A DNA stretch of 26,213 nt from Ruminiclostridium sp. (lineage in GTDB: Bacteria > Bacillota_A > Clostridia > Oscillospirales > Oscillospiraceae), in assembly GCA_017521345.1 (NCBI GenBank), contig JAFXCU010000146.1, positions 1 through 26,213 of the forward strand. The letters run 5' to 3'. Below, one piece after another: positions 1 to 7,511 of this stretch. Both the position numbers and the translations under genes were made by a program. Position 1 is the first letter of the stretch. Each line of letters starts with the position of its first letter. The notes below the pieces were generated by a model. That model was not told where the DNA came from. It did not search any database and saw nothing but the letters and a program-made list of their open reading frames with translations.

Positions 1-418
1 CCATCTGCTTCTGGATGAAGTCCTCAGCGAAGTCCTCACAGGCCTGACGGAACTCAGGCACGGACATGTTCTTGTTGACCTTCTTCTTGGAGTTCTCGAT
101 GGCACGCTCGATGGGCAGGCCGTGGTTGTCCCAGCCGGGGACATAGGGGGTGTAGTAGCCCATCATGGCGTGGGAGCGGACGATGAAGTCCTTCAGGGCC
201 TTGTTCAGGGCGTGACCCATGTGAATGTAGCCGTTGGAGAAGGGAGGGCCGTCATGGAGGTTGAAGCGGGGCTTGTCCTTGTTCTTCTTCAGCAGCTCGC
301 CGTAGACGTCGATCTTCTTCCAGTTCTCCAGCATACCGGGCTCACGCTTGGGAAGGCCCGCACGCATGGGGAAGTCGGTCTTCGGCAGGTTGATGGTTGC
401 ATTAAAATCCTGAGCCAT
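1..418 (-). CDS. ileS: Isoleucyl-tRNA synthetase, N-terminal part (cut by window edge)
   Basis: Class I synthetase that charges tRNA-Ile in the cytoplasm. Only the first 139 codons are present; the rest runs off the left edge. The start is ATG at 418 (MAQDFNATINLPKTDFPMR) with a purine-rich site, AGAGAGGAATG, upstream. The signature HxGH appears as HMGH (residues 66-69), within DGPPFSNGYIHMGHALN, followed by PGWDNHGLPIE, which is typical of the Ile/Val/Leu synthetase subgroup. It is last in the run sepF-divIVA-ileS, the order seen at the ylm/division cluster of many Firmicutes. The 87-bp gap from divIVA is too short for a full T-box leader, so expression probably depends on readthrough from upstream or on a promoter I cannot place. 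Identification is secure; completeness cannot be judged here. Confidence 0.96.
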   Translation of the reverse strand, partial: MAQDFNATINLPKTDFPMRAGLPKREPGMLENWKKIDVYGELLKKNKDKPRFNLHDGPPFSNGYIHMGHALNKALKDFIVRSHAMMGYYTPYVPGWDNHGLPIERAIENSKKKVNKNMSVPEFRQACEDFAEDFIQKQM

Positions 419-438
419 TGTCTTTCATTCCTCTCTGT

Positions 439-479
439 AAAACAGCAAGGGAACCTGCCCGGTGAGCCGGCCAGGTTCC
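439..479 (-). terminator. Hairpin between divIVA and ileS (possible weak terminator)
   Basis: GGAACCTG (450-457) pairs with CAGGTTCC (472-479). An inner CCGG/CCGG stem surrounds a 4-base loop. Read on the minus strand, the stem is followed by CTTGCTGTTTT, a broken U-tract. It could partly terminate divIVA transcription before ileS or act as an attenuator. It is not a recognisable T-box. Confidence 0.45.
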
Positions 480-505
480 GCTTTTCAGCACGTTGCTGCG
501 GTGAT

Positions 506-1186
506 TTATTCTTCGGTTTCCTGGGTGAAGGGGACCTGGTCAAAGACACGGGTCTCACCCACGGTCTCCAGGACGGGGACCTCAACGGCCTCCTCCTGGG
601 CCACTTCCACCTGTACCTCTTCGGCCGGGGCGGAAATGGGGGCTTCCTCAGCGGGAGCCTCGGGCTGGGCGGCCTGCTCTGCGGTGAGCTCGGACAGGCT
701 GCCGATGTACTTCAGTTCGTTGGTGTACAGCTCCTTGAGCCGGGCGATGTAGGCAGCGGTGGATGCCTTGGCGGCGTCCAGACGGGTCTGCTCGTTGGCC
801 AGGGCGGTCTTCACCCCATCCAGCTGAGCCTGGACCACAGCTTCCTCCTGGGCCATGGCAGCACGGGTCTCTTCGCTCTGGCGCTTGACCTCTTCCACGG
901 CCTCCTCAATGGCGGCCTGCTTCTTGGCCTCGCCTTCCTTGACCATTTCCTCTGCCATCTTCTGGGCGGAGTGCAGGGCACGGCGCATGGCGTCCTCGGT
1001 GGCGCGGTACTCCTCGACCTTGTCCACCAGGACCTTCATCTTGTTCTTCAGGGAGAGATTCTCCTGATACAAAGTGCGGTAATCCTCAATGAGGCTGTCC
1101 AGGAAGGTATCCACCTGGAGCATATTATATCCGCCGAAGGATGCTTTCGGGAACACATGAGCTTCCGCTTCCTGAGGTGTCATCAT
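506..1186 (-). CDS. divIVA: DivIVA-family cell division/polarity scaffold
   Basis: 226 residues. The N-terminus (MTPQEAEAHVFPKASFGGYN, then VDTFLDSL) matches the membrane-curvature-binding DivIVA domain. Next comes a long heptad-rich coiled coil (about residues 40-155, Glu/Gln/Ala/Lys rich), then an acidic Pro/Ala/Glu/Val-rich disordered tail (about 165-226). In this family the protein marks septa and poles and recruits partners. Two consecutive ATG codons are possible starts; AGGAGTG lies 7-10 bases upstream. It follows sepF after 75 bp and precedes ileS, as in the ylm cluster of Gram-positive bacteria. The long acidic tail is the part least like B. subtilis DivIVA. Which partners it recruits cannot be read from sequence. 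Confidence 0.93.
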   Translation of the reverse strand: MMTPQEAEAHVFPKASFGGYNMLQVDTFLDSLIEDYRTLYQENLSLKNKMKVLVDKVEEYRATEDAMRRALHSAQKMAEEMVKEGEAKKQAAIEEAVEEVKRQSEETRAAMAQEEAVVQAQLDGVKTALANEQTRLDAAKASTAAYIARLKELYTNELKYIGSLSELTAEQAAQPEAPAEEAPISAPAEEVQVEVAQEEAVEVPVLETVGETRVFDQVPFTQETEE

Positions 1187-1261
1187 ACTCTATCACTCCT
1201 ATCCCTTTGGTGTATGGTGAGGGCGGCTCCTCCGCCCGTTGGTTTCTCTTTCAGGGTGCCC

Positions 1262-1771
1262 TTAGAAGAAGATCTTGCCGTTCTCCAGCTCGTCCAGCAG
1301 GTCGCCTTCGAAGCGGACGTTGTAGGGAGTCACCAGGAAGGTCTGCTTGGCGACCTTCTTGATCTCGCCCTCCTGAGCGTAGGCCACGCCGGACAGGAAG
1401 TCCAGCAGGCGGCGTGCCACGTTCTCGTCGGTCTCTTCCAGGTTCAGCACCACGGTGCGCTTGTCACGCAGGTGGTTGGCGATCTCGGCGGCGTTGTCAT
1501 AGCGCTTGGGCTTGACCAGGACCACCTGGATCTGGGTGGTTGCGTGGATGTTCACGACCTTGCCGCCGGGGTTGCCCTGGGGGGCTGCCTGCTGGCGGGG
1601 AGGCTCGTGGTACTCACGGCGGCGGACGGGCTCCTCACGGGGAGGAGGAGGGGGAGCCATATCGGCTGCGTCGTCCTCGTCGTCGTACAGTTCTTCCTCT
1701 TCGTCGTAATCATCTTCCATCTCGTCTTCGTAAGGATGGGTGAGGCGCTTGAGTTCATCTAAGAATCCCAT
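1262..1771 (-). CDS. sepF: SepF, FtsZ-anchoring division protein
   Basis: 169 residues. The N-terminus MGFLDELKRL is the short amphipathic membrane anchor expected of SepF. A very acidic Asp/Glu/Tyr linker and a Pro/Arg-rich segment follow (about residues 14-68). The conserved C-terminal SepF fold (about 70-165) contains VVNIHATTQIQVVLVKPKRYDNAAEIANHL in outline, then RTVVLNLEETDENVARRLLDFLSG. SepF tethers FtsZ to the membrane and helps shape the septum; Firmicutes often have it instead of FtsA or as well as it. The start ATG at 1771 is preceded by AGGGGG. The gene lies between yggS and divIVA, the classic ylm order. The intervening ylmG and ylmH genes of B. subtilis are missing here. Confidence 0.95.
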   Translation of the reverse strand: MGFLDELKRLTHPYEDEMEDDYDEEEELYDDEDDAADMAPPPPPREEPVRRREYHEPPRQQAAPQGNPGGKVVNIHATTQIQVVLVKPKRYDNAAEIANHLRDKRTVVLNLEETDENVARRLLDFLSGVAYAQEGEIKKVAKQTFLVTPYNVRFEGDLLDELENGKIFF

Positions 1772-1815
1772 GGTTTTGGTAACCCCCTAAAATTAGTGAA
1801 AAAATGGCATGGCAG

Positions 1816-1837
1816 AAAAGCCTCATCCCTGAGGCTT
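1816..1837 (-). terminator. Hairpin overlapping the yggS stop codon
   Basis: AAGCCTCA (1818-1825) and TGAGGCTT (1830-1837) pair around a 4-base loop. On the minus strand the stem is followed by TTTTCTGCC. The yggS TGA codon (1823-1825) lies within the stem. The U-tract is short, so partial termination or mRNA end protection between yggS and sepF is more likely than full termination. Confidence 0.45.
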
Positions 1838-2554
1838 CCAGGGCGGACGGGCGCCGAACAGAGCCGTGCCCACACGCACCATGGTAGACCCTCCCTCGAT
1901 GGCGAGAGGATAGTCCCCGCTCATACCCATGGAAATGCAGTCTATATTAGGGTTATTATCCCCTAATTTCTCCTTCATGTCAACAAAAAGCTGATAAGTT
2001 TCTTTGAAAAAGCCTCGATTTTCTTCATCGGTGGAAGCGGCAGGGGGGATGCACATGATGCCCCGCAGTCTCAGGTGGGGGCATTCCATGGCGTGGTTGG
2101 CCAGGACCATGATCTCATCGATGCCTGCGCCCCCCTTGCTCTCCTCGTCGCCAATGTTCACTTCCAGCAGAATATCCTGGATCACGTCCACCTTGGCGGC
2201 CTGCTTTTCCACGGCGTCCATGAGGCGGATGGAGTCGATGGACTCGATCATGTCCACCTTGCCCACCACGAACTTGACCTTGTTGGTCTGCAGATGGCCG
2301 ATGAAGTGGACCTTGGCCCCCTCATAGGCGTTGTCCTCCAGGTGGGCCACCAGCTCCTGGACACGGTTCTCGCCGCAGACGGTGATGCCCGCCTTGATGG
2401 CGTTGCGGATGGTCTCGGAGGTCTGGACCTTGGTGGCGGCCACCAGGGTGATCTCCTCGGGGTTTCTTCCTGCGGCCAGGGCTGCCTGGCGCATGTTCTC
2501 CTTCACCGCCGCCACGTTTTCGGCGATGACTTCATAGCTTTTGGTTTCTGGCAT
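1823..2554 (-). CDS. yggS: YggS/YlmE-family PLP homeostasis protein
   Basis: 243 residues, the usual length for this single-domain fold-type III PLP-binding family (YggS/YlmE/PLPBP). The PLP lysine is expected at K42 in LVAATKVQ. Further family motifs are GITVCGENRVQE, HFIGHLQTNK, and near the end GMSGDYPLAIEGGSTMVRVGTALFG in outline, the phosphate-binding region. Family members buffer pyridoxal phosphate and affect amino-acid pools; no catalytic activity is firmly established. Start ATG at 2554. Its ribosome site (AAGGTGG) lies inside the last codons of the upstream HlyD-like gene, and the two genes are only 3 bp apart, so translation is probably coupled. It precedes sepF, as ylmE precedes ylmF/sepF in B. 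subtilis. Confidence 0.95.
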   Translation of the reverse strand: MPETKSYEVIAENVAAVKENMRQAALAAGRNPEEITLVAATKVQTSETIRNAIKAGITVCGENRVQELVAHLEDNAYEGAKVHFIGHLQTNKVKFVVGKVDMIESIDSIRLMDAVEKQAAKVDVIQDILLEVNIGDEESKGGAGIDEIMVLANHAMECPHLRLRGIMCIPPAASTDEENRGFFKETYQLFVDMKEKLGDNNPNIDCISMGMSGDYPLAIEGGSTMVRVGTALFGARPPWKPQG

Positions 2555-2557
2555 AGT

Positions 2558-3781
2558 TTATTTTACCACCTTTCCATCATGTAACTCGGCGACGGCGAGG
2601 ATGACCTCGTCACCGGTCCGAAGGATCCTTTCGTCGGTCTCATCGGTCGGGGCAGGCTTGACCAGGTAGCAGACGTCGTTTTCTGCCAGGATCTTCACCG
2701 GCCGGAACCAGGCGTTGTAGCCGTTGACCACGAAGACGCCGATCTCGTCCTCGTAGACCCGGAGGGCCTCCTTGGGGATGAGCAGACCCTCGTCGCTCTG
2801 GAAGATCAGGCGGCAGCTCTCCTGGCGGAGTTCGCCGGCCTCGTGCTCGTCACGGCTGGAGCGGAGGGTCACCACCGCCTGACCTCTGTGGGTCTCACTG
2901 ATGGTCTCCACTTCCATTTCCAACGTCTTGGAGAGGGCGTTGAAGTAAACGCCTACGCTGTCACCCGGGTCCATCTGGTCTGCCGCCTCACCGGGGACGG
3001 TGACGGCATAGTACCACTGCGGGTTGGTGACCAGCTTGCCCAGGGTATTGCTGTTATCCAGGGGGACCAGCTCCGAAAACTCTGCCAGGCCCTCGGGGGA
3101 GATGCCCACCAGAGAGTCCGGGTTCAGGAGGGTCTCATACCCGTCCAGATGAGAGGAAAACATCCCCGCTTCGGCCGCCGTGATGGTGGTGGCGCCGTCC
3201 TGATAGTTCTGGAGGGTCTCATATTTGGCGGTCAGGTCACCGGCCGAGGCGTTCATCTCGGCAGCGGCGGCGTTGGACACCAGGTACTCCCGGCGGAGGA
3301 TGAGCTTACGGTAGGTCTCGGTCTCCTCCTGAAGGTTGGAGTAGTTGCCCGTGGAGGCAGAGGTGCGCAGATTGGTCATGGCGTCCAGCATCAGGTCCTC
3401 CAGGGCAGCGCCCGAGGGGGACCCGGACCAGGTGGCGTACTGGAGGGCGGTCAGGTCGTACTTGGTGCGCAGGTATTCCTCCTGGTTGTCCACATAGTCC
3501 TCGTCCTGGTACACCACGGCGATGGACGCCCCCTTGGCCACGTGCTCGCCCTGGTTGCGGCTGAGCTGGATAAGGCCGTCACCGGCGCCGGGCACCGGAC
3601 GTTCCCACCGGACCACCCAGCCCTCGGCTTCTACGCTCTCCTCCATCACATCGGTGAAGGTCACCGTGGTGGGGTAGGAGTTGCGCAGGCCCACCCAGGC
3701 AGAGATGGCCAGGTAGATCACGATGGCCGCGATCACCAGGGGCACGATAATTTTTGCAAATATGGAACCCTTAAACTTCAT
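2558..3781 (-). CDS. HlyD-like (membrane-fusion-type) single-pass membrane protein
   Basis: 407 residues. A short basic start (MKFKGSIFAK) leads into one transmembrane helix (about residues 9-30); the remainder is predicted outside the membrane. Residues 56-91 (WERPVPGAG...GEHVAKGASIAVVY) resemble the first half of a lipoyl/barrel-sandwich hybrid domain. A helical region follows (about 100-205), then a beta-rich part with GDSVGVYFNALS and LLIPKEALRVY...GVFVVNGYNAWFRPVKI, typical of HlyD/RND-type adaptors. Such adaptors normally work with an exporter, but none is encoded nearby. The gene lies between hfq (15-bp gap, GGAAGG site) and yggS (3-bp gap), within the division cluster. A role at the cell envelope or septum is inference from context. 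The fold assignment is fairly confident, the function is not. Confidence 0.7.
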   Translation of the reverse strand: MKFKGSIFAKIIVPLVIAAIVIYLAISAWVGLRNSYPTTVTFTDVMEESVEAEGWVVRWERPVPGAGDGLIQLSRNQGEHVAKGASIAVVYQDEDYVDNQEEYLRTKYDLTALQYATWSGSPSGAALEDLMLDAMTNLRTSASTGNYSNLQEETETYRKLILRREYLVSNAAAAEMNASAGDLTAKYETLQNYQDGATTITAAEAGMFSSHLDGYETLLNPDSLVGISPEGLAEFSELVPLDNSNTLGKLVTNPQWYYAVTVPGEAADQMDPGDSVGVYFNALSKTLEMEVETISETHRGQAVVTLRSSRDEHEAGELRQESCRLIFQSDEGLLIPKEALRVYEDEIGVFVVNGYNAWFRPVKILAENDVCYLVKPAPTDETDERILRTGDEVILAVAELHDGKVVK

Positions 3782-3796
3782 AAGTATGCCTTCCTG

Positions 3797-4051
3797 TTAG
3801 TCGGAGCTCTCCTCCTCCCAGCTCAAAGGCCGCTCGGGCACGATGGTGGAGATGGCGTGCTTGTACACCATCTGCTGCTTGCCGTCGCTGTAGATGACCA
3901 CCACGAAGGCGTCAAATCCCCGGATCTCTCCCCGGATCTGGAAGCCGTTGACCAAAAAGACCGTGGCCCCCATCCGGCTGCGGCGGAGCTTGGCGAGAAG
4001 TAAGTCCTGTAAGTTGCGTTTTCTGGTTTGTACTGCGGTTGCTGTCTGCAT
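3797..4051 (-). CDS. hfq: RNA chaperone Hfq
   Basis: 84 residues. The Sm fold is clear: an N-terminal helix (NLQDLLLAKLRRSR), Sm1 (VFLVNGFQIRGEIRGFDAF) and Sm2 with the diagnostic YKHAIST (residues 63-69). Hfq forms a hexamer; Q15 and the K64/H65 pair are expected to line the proximal U-rich RNA site. The C-terminus (WEEESSD) is short and acidic, unlike the long flexible tail of E. coli Hfq, which is normal for Gram-positive forms. The start ATG at 4051 has AAAGGAG about 9 bases upstream, 31 bp after miaA. The order mutL-miaA-hfq matches the conserved order of E. coli and many other bacteria. Confidence 0.96.
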   Translation of the reverse strand: MQTATAVQTRKRNLQDLLLAKLRRSRMGATVFLVNGFQIRGEIRGFDAFVVVIYSDGKQQMVYKHAISTIVPERPLSWEEESSD

Positions 4052-4082
4052 GATGACGCACTCCTTTATCTATGGGATGCGT

Positions 4083-5027
4083 CTATCCTAATCCTTTCTC
4101 CCGGAGATATTCCGTCGAATCCCGGAGGACGGATGTAAAGTCTGGCTCTTTTGGTAAATTTATCCAATGCGCTTCCTTGTTCCGTCGGAACCAGGTGAGC
4201 TGGCGCTTGGCGTACTGGCGGGAGCGGAGCTTCACTTCCTCGGCGGCAGCCTGGAGGTCTCCGCCGTTGTCCACGGCGTCGGTCATCTCCTTATAGCCGA
4301 TGGCCTGCATGGCAGTGGAGTCGGCAGGAACGCCGGCGGCCAGGAGGGCCTTCACTTCCTCCACCAGGCCCATCTCCATCATCACGTCCACCCGCCGGTC
4401 GATCCGGGCGTAGAGATCGGCCCGGTCGGCGTAGGTGAGGGTGATGGTCAGGGCCTCGTACCGGGGCGGGATGGCCTGGGTCTCCAGGTTGTGCTGGGTG
4501 ATGGTCTTGCCGGTCTCGTACCAGATCTCCAGAGCACGGATGATCCGCCGCTCGTCGTTGGGGTGGAGCTTCCGGGCGGCCTCTGGGTCGATTTTTTGCA
4601 GGTCCTCCCACAGGCCGGGAAGTCCCCCCTCTGCGGCGATCTTCTGGAGACGTTCCCGCTGACCGCTCTCGGGCCGGAAGGCCGAGAAGGTGCGGCCGGC
4701 GCAGAGGGAGTCGATGTACTGGCCAGTGCCGCCCACCAGGATGGGGACCTTGCCCCGGGCCAGGATGTCGTCCACGCAGGCTCCGGCCTCTTCCACATAC
4801 CGGGCCACGCTGTAGTTCTCTCCCGGGTCGGCAATGGCCATCATGTGGTGGGGGATGCCCTCCATCTCTTCCTCCGAAGGACGGGCGGTGCCGATGGCCA
4901 TGTCCCGGTAGATCTGCATGGAGTCGGCGGAGACCACCTCGCCGTCCAGGGCCTTGGCCAGGGCGACACCTAATTTGGTTTTTCCCGTGGCGGTGGGGCC
5001 ACAGATGACAACGATCTTGGGGGGCAT
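4083..5027 (-). CDS. miaA: tRNA dimethylallyltransferase MiaA
   Basis: 314 residues. It transfers a dimethylallyl group from DMAPP to N6 of A37 in tRNAs reading UNN codons; MiaB, encoded at the head of the same run, then methylthiolates that base. Visible motifs are the P-loop GPTATGKT (residues 10-17), SADSMQIYRDM with the catalytic Asp near 35, GTARPS, and VGGTGQYIDSL (98-107). The C-terminal ...RSRQYAKRQLTWFRRN is the tRNA-binding end typical of MiaA. Start ATG at 5027 has AAAAGGAGG about 7 bases upstream. A 141-bp gap holding a palindromic repeat separates it from mutL; hfq follows after 31 bp. Confidence 0.97.
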   Translation of the reverse strand: MPPKIVVICGPTATGKTKLGVALAKALDGEVVSADSMQIYRDMAIGTARPSEEEMEGIPHHMMAIADPGENYSVARYVEEAGACVDDILARGKVPILVGGTGQYIDSLCAGRTFSAFRPESGQRERLQKIAAEGGLPGLWEDLQKIDPEAARKLHPNDERRIIRALEIWYETGKTITQHNLETQAIPPRYEALTITLTYADRADLYARIDRRVDVMMEMGLVEEVKALLAAGVPADSTAMQAIGYKEMTDAVDNGGDLQAAAEEVKLRSRQYAKRQLTWFRRNKEAHWINLPKEPDFTSVLRDSTEYLREKGLG

Positions 5028-5062
5028 GACAGGCCTCCTTTTCTTCCTTCTGACGGCTATTC

Positions 5063-5140
5063 GTAGGGGCGGATAGTATCCGCCCGACCCACTTTCCTTG
5101 TAAACGCCGCGTTGGCGGGCGGCTGATAGCCGCCCCTACA
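5063..5140. repeat. Double-hairpin palindromic repeat, copy A
   Basis: The element begins GTAGGGGCGG and ends CCGCCCCTACA. It holds two hairpins: GGGCGGAT/ATCCGCCC with a 3-base loop (agt), and GGGCGGCT/AGCCGCCC with a 3-base loop (gat). The two are joined by about 30 bases ending in CGTTGGC. It is nearly identical to the copy at 17010-17088 except in the central spacer. It sits between the mutL stop and the miaA ribosome site, so it is probably transcribed. No T-run follows, so it is not a standard terminator. Confidence 0.9.
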
Positions 5141-5169
5141 TGGGATAGCGCCTCAATGGGGGTGCAAAT

Positions 5170-7185
5170 TCACGCCCGCTTGAACTGCTTTTCCAGCTGG
5201 GCTCTGGTCATGGTGATGGCCACCGGGCGGCCGTGGGGGCAGTACTTCACCTGGCCGGTGACCACAGCTTTGGCCACCACCATCAGCTCCTCCCGGCTGT
5301 TCTTCTGGCCGCCCTTCACGGCGGCCTTGCAGGCCATGGTGTGGAGGACGGCATCCCGGGCGCTGTCCGGGTCGGTGGGGTCTCCCAGCAGGAGCTGGGC
5401 TGCGATCTCACACAGGGCCTCCTCGGCCTGACCGGGCTCTAAGTAGTCCGGGACCTCCCGGACGGCCAGGGACCCGCCGCCGAAGTCGGTGCAGGCAAAG
5501 CCGTACCGCTCCAGCAGGTCCAGGTTCTCCAGAAGGACGGCACCCTCCTCGGGGCCAGGGGTAAAGACCACGGGAGCCAGAAGGGTCTGGGCCATGGGCT
5601 GGTAGCCGGATTCCTTCATCCGGTCAAAGTTCAGTCGCTCGTGGGCGGCGTGCTTGTCGATGAGGAGGATCTCATCTCCCCGTTCCACGATCAGGTAGGT
5701 GTTCAGGACCTCTCCGGCCAGACGCCAGGGGGCCTCCTCCTGGACCGGGGGCGGCAGGGGATCGGGCTCCCGCACCACCGGCTCCACCGGCGGGGCGGGC
5801 ATCCGGATCTGCTCCGGCTGGGGTTCCGGCGGGGCCGGGGGTGTATGGAGGGGTGCACGGGGTGTCTCCACCGGCGGCACCTTGGGTTTTTCAACAATTT
5901 CCACCGGTTTTTCCACATTTCTGGGGAAAACTGTGGATTTCCCGGCGAAATCCGGGGAAATCCCCTCTTTCTTCGGGGGAGGCGGGGTGTACGCCGGGGT
6001 GGATTCCTTCTCCACCGGGCGCAGGATGGAGGGGGACGTCAGCCGCCCGCTGTCCCGAAGAGAGGTGCTCTTCCGGAACTCCTGGGCGGACATCCGGGCA
6101 AAGCCGCCGCTGTTCCCGGTGGCCTTGGGGGCAGGGGCGGGGGGCGGCGGGGGAGCCGTGGGCTTGGGCGGGGTCAGCTCCATGCCGGGGTGGCGGTCCT
6201 CCCCCTTGAGGGCAGAGAGGACGGCGTAGTAGACCCCGTCAAAAACCTTTCGCTCGTAGAGGAACTTCACCTCGGTCTTGGCCGGGTGGACGTTCACGTC
6301 CACGGTGGAGGGCTTCACTTCCAGCTGGAGGACACAGCCGGGGAACTTGCCCACCATCTTCTGGTTCTCATAGGCCTTTTCCAGGGCGGTCATCAGCAGC
6401 CGGGACTTCACCTGGCGGCCGTTCACAAAGAAATGCTGGTAGCTGCGGGTGCCCCGGCAGCAGGCGGGCAGGGAGACGAACCCGGACACGGTGACCTCCT
6501 CGGCCTCACTGCGGACAGGGGTGAACCCCAGGGCGATATCCCGGCCGAAAACGGCGTACATGGCCGACTTCAGCTTGCCGTCACCGGGGGAGAGAAGCTC
6601 CTGCTTGCCGTCCCGGATGAACTTCAGGGCCACCTCCGGATGGGAGAGGGCCAGCTTCTGGACCAGGGCGAACACAGCGGCCCCTTCGGCGGCGTCCCGC
6701 TTCATGAACTTCAGCCGGGCGGGGGTGTTGTAGAAGAGATCCCGGACCACCAGAGTGGTGCCCAGGGGGCAGCCGGCCTGATCCTTGGCTACAACCAGAC
6801 CGCCTTCGATGGACAGGGAGGTGCCCAGGTCCTCCTGGGCGGTGCGGGTGAAGAGCTCCACCCGGGACACGGAGGAGATGGCGGCCAGAGCCTCGCCCCG
6901 GAAGCCCAGGGTGCCGATGGCGGCCAGGTCCTCAGAGGTCCGGAGCTTGGAGGTGGCGTGCCGGAGGAAGGCAGTCTCGCACTCCTCCCAGGGGATGCCG
7001 CTGCCGTTGTCGGCCACCCGGATGAGGGACATGCCGCCCTTTTGGATCTCTACGGTGACAGAGGTGGCCCCGGCGTCGATGGCGTTTTCCACCAGTTCCT
7101 TCACCACGGAAGCAGGACGCTCCACCACCTCACCGGCGGCGATGAGATCGGCAACGTGGGGATCGAGCACTTGAATTTTCGACAC
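5170..7185 (-). CDS. mutL: DNA mismatch repair protein MutL
   Basis: 671 residues. The N-terminal GHKL ATPase has ELVENAIDAGA (catalytic Glu34), DNGSGI (59-64), HATSK (76-80) and GFRGEAL (94-100). A proline-rich linker spans about 335-485. The C-terminal dimerisation/endonuclease domain carries DKHAAHERLNFD (510-521), ACKAAVKGGQ (from 618) and CPHGRP (649-654), the metal-site motifs of nicking MutL proteins. In the first motif the usual final Glu is Asp. MutL couples mismatch recognition by MutS to strand incision. The start is GTG at 7185, with AGGTGA 5-8 bases upstream. It lies downstream of mutS across a 326-bp repeat-rich gap and upstream of miaA. Confidence 0.97.
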   Translation of the reverse strand: MSKIQVLDPHVADLIAAGEVVERPASVVKELVENAIDAGATSVTVEIQKGGMSLIRVADNGSGIPWEECETAFLRHATSKLRTSEDLAAIGTLGFRGEALAAISSVSRVELFTRTAQEDLGTSLSIEGGLVVAKDQAGCPLGTTLVVRDLFYNTPARLKFMKRDAAEGAAVFALVQKLALSHPEVALKFIRDGKQELLSPGDGKLKSAMYAVFGRDIALGFTPVRSEAEEVTVSGFVSLPACCRGTRSYQHFFVNGRQVKSRLLMTALEKAYENQKMVGKFPGCVLQLEVKPSTVDVNVHPAKTEVKFLYERKVFDGVYYAVLSALKGEDRHPGMELTPPKPTAPPPPPAPAPKATGNSGGFARMSAQEFRKSTSLRDSGRLTSPSILRPVEKESTPAYTPPPPKKEGISPDFAGKSTVFPRNVEKPVEIVEKPKVPPVETPRAPLHTPPAPPEPQPEQIRMPAPPVEPVVREPDPLPPPVQEEAPWRLAGEVLNTYLIVERGDEILLIDKHAAHERLNFDRMKESGYQPMAQTLLAPVVFTPGPEEGAVLLENLDLLERYGFACTDFGGGSLAVREVPDYLEPGQAEEALCEIAAQLLLGDPTDPDSARDAVLHTMACKAAVKGGQKNSREELMVVAKAVVTGQVKYCPHGRPVAITMTRAQLEKQFKRA

Positions 7186-7218
7186 AGGGTATCACCTGCC
7201 TTTCAAAGACTTTATAAG

Positions 7219-7344
7219 CCTCCCTCTCCGAGGGAGGTGGCTCGCCGCAGGCGAGACGGAGGGAGTTTGGGACGTAGGATACGCATGCTCCCCCAGTCAG
7301 CTTCGCTGACAGCCCTTCGGGCCCAGGTCGCAATCATAGATTGC
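7219..7344. repeat. Cluster of intergenic hairpins between mutS and mutL
   Basis: A chain of short perfect stems: CCTCCCTC/GAGGGAGG (7219-7237), CTCGCC/GGCGAG (7241-7255), GTCAGC/GCTGAC with loop TTC (7296-7310), GCCC/GGGC with loop TTC (7312-7322) and GCAATC/GATTGC (7330-7344). The first part, CTCCCTC...GGAGGGAG, resembles a widespread gut-Firmicute intergenic palindrome (recollection, not checked). No open reading frame of note lies here. It fills most of the 326-bp gap in front of mutL. Confidence 0.75.
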
Positions 7345-7356
7345 TCCCCGCTTTGG

Positions 7357-7385
7357 CTAAAAACATGCCACCGGCATGTTTTCTT
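7357..7385. terminator. Bidirectional terminator-like hairpin downstream of mutS
   Basis: AACATGCC (7362-7369) pairs with GGCATGTT (7373-7380) around a 3-base loop. On the minus strand the stem is followed by a run of five T, and on the plus strand by TTTTCTT. It could end part of the mutS transcript before mutL. The stem is perfect but only 8 bp long. Confidence 0.5.
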
Positions 7386-7436
7386 AACGCGTCGCGCCCT
7401 CCCGGAGGGGGCCTTTCCATCATGGAAGCGATATTC

Positions 7437-7462
7437 GTAGGGGCCGATGACCACATCGGCCC
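7437..7462. repeat. Half copy of the GTAGGG palindromic repeat, copy D
   Basis: GTAG is followed by GGGCCGAT/ATCGGCCC pairing around the 6-base loop GACCAC. The same loop sits in a different arm (GGGCGGAT/ATCCGCCC) at 24949-24970. Only the left half of the two-hairpin element is present. Confidence 0.7.
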
Positions 7463-7511
7463 ATTTTAGGTTCAGTATACCGTAAGGTTATGGCCAAACT
7501 ATGACCAAACC

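Noticed and set aside
419..505. T-box leader upstream of ileS
   Set aside because: Only 87 bases, with no specifier-loop structure or T-box consensus visible; a simple hairpin is present instead.
122..1762. A 546-residue plus-strand open frame across ileS, divIVA and sepF
   Set aside because: It runs through three well-supported minus-strand genes, matches no family, and has no ribosome site.
5028..5169. CRISPR repeat or insertion sequence between mutL and miaA
   Set aside because: A single palindromic unit without spacers or a transposase gene; better placed in the dispersed repeat family.
5641..7440. A 599-residue plus-strand open frame opposite mutL
   Set aside because: Gly/His/Leu-rich antisense frame caused by codon bias; runs through mutL and the hairpin cluster.
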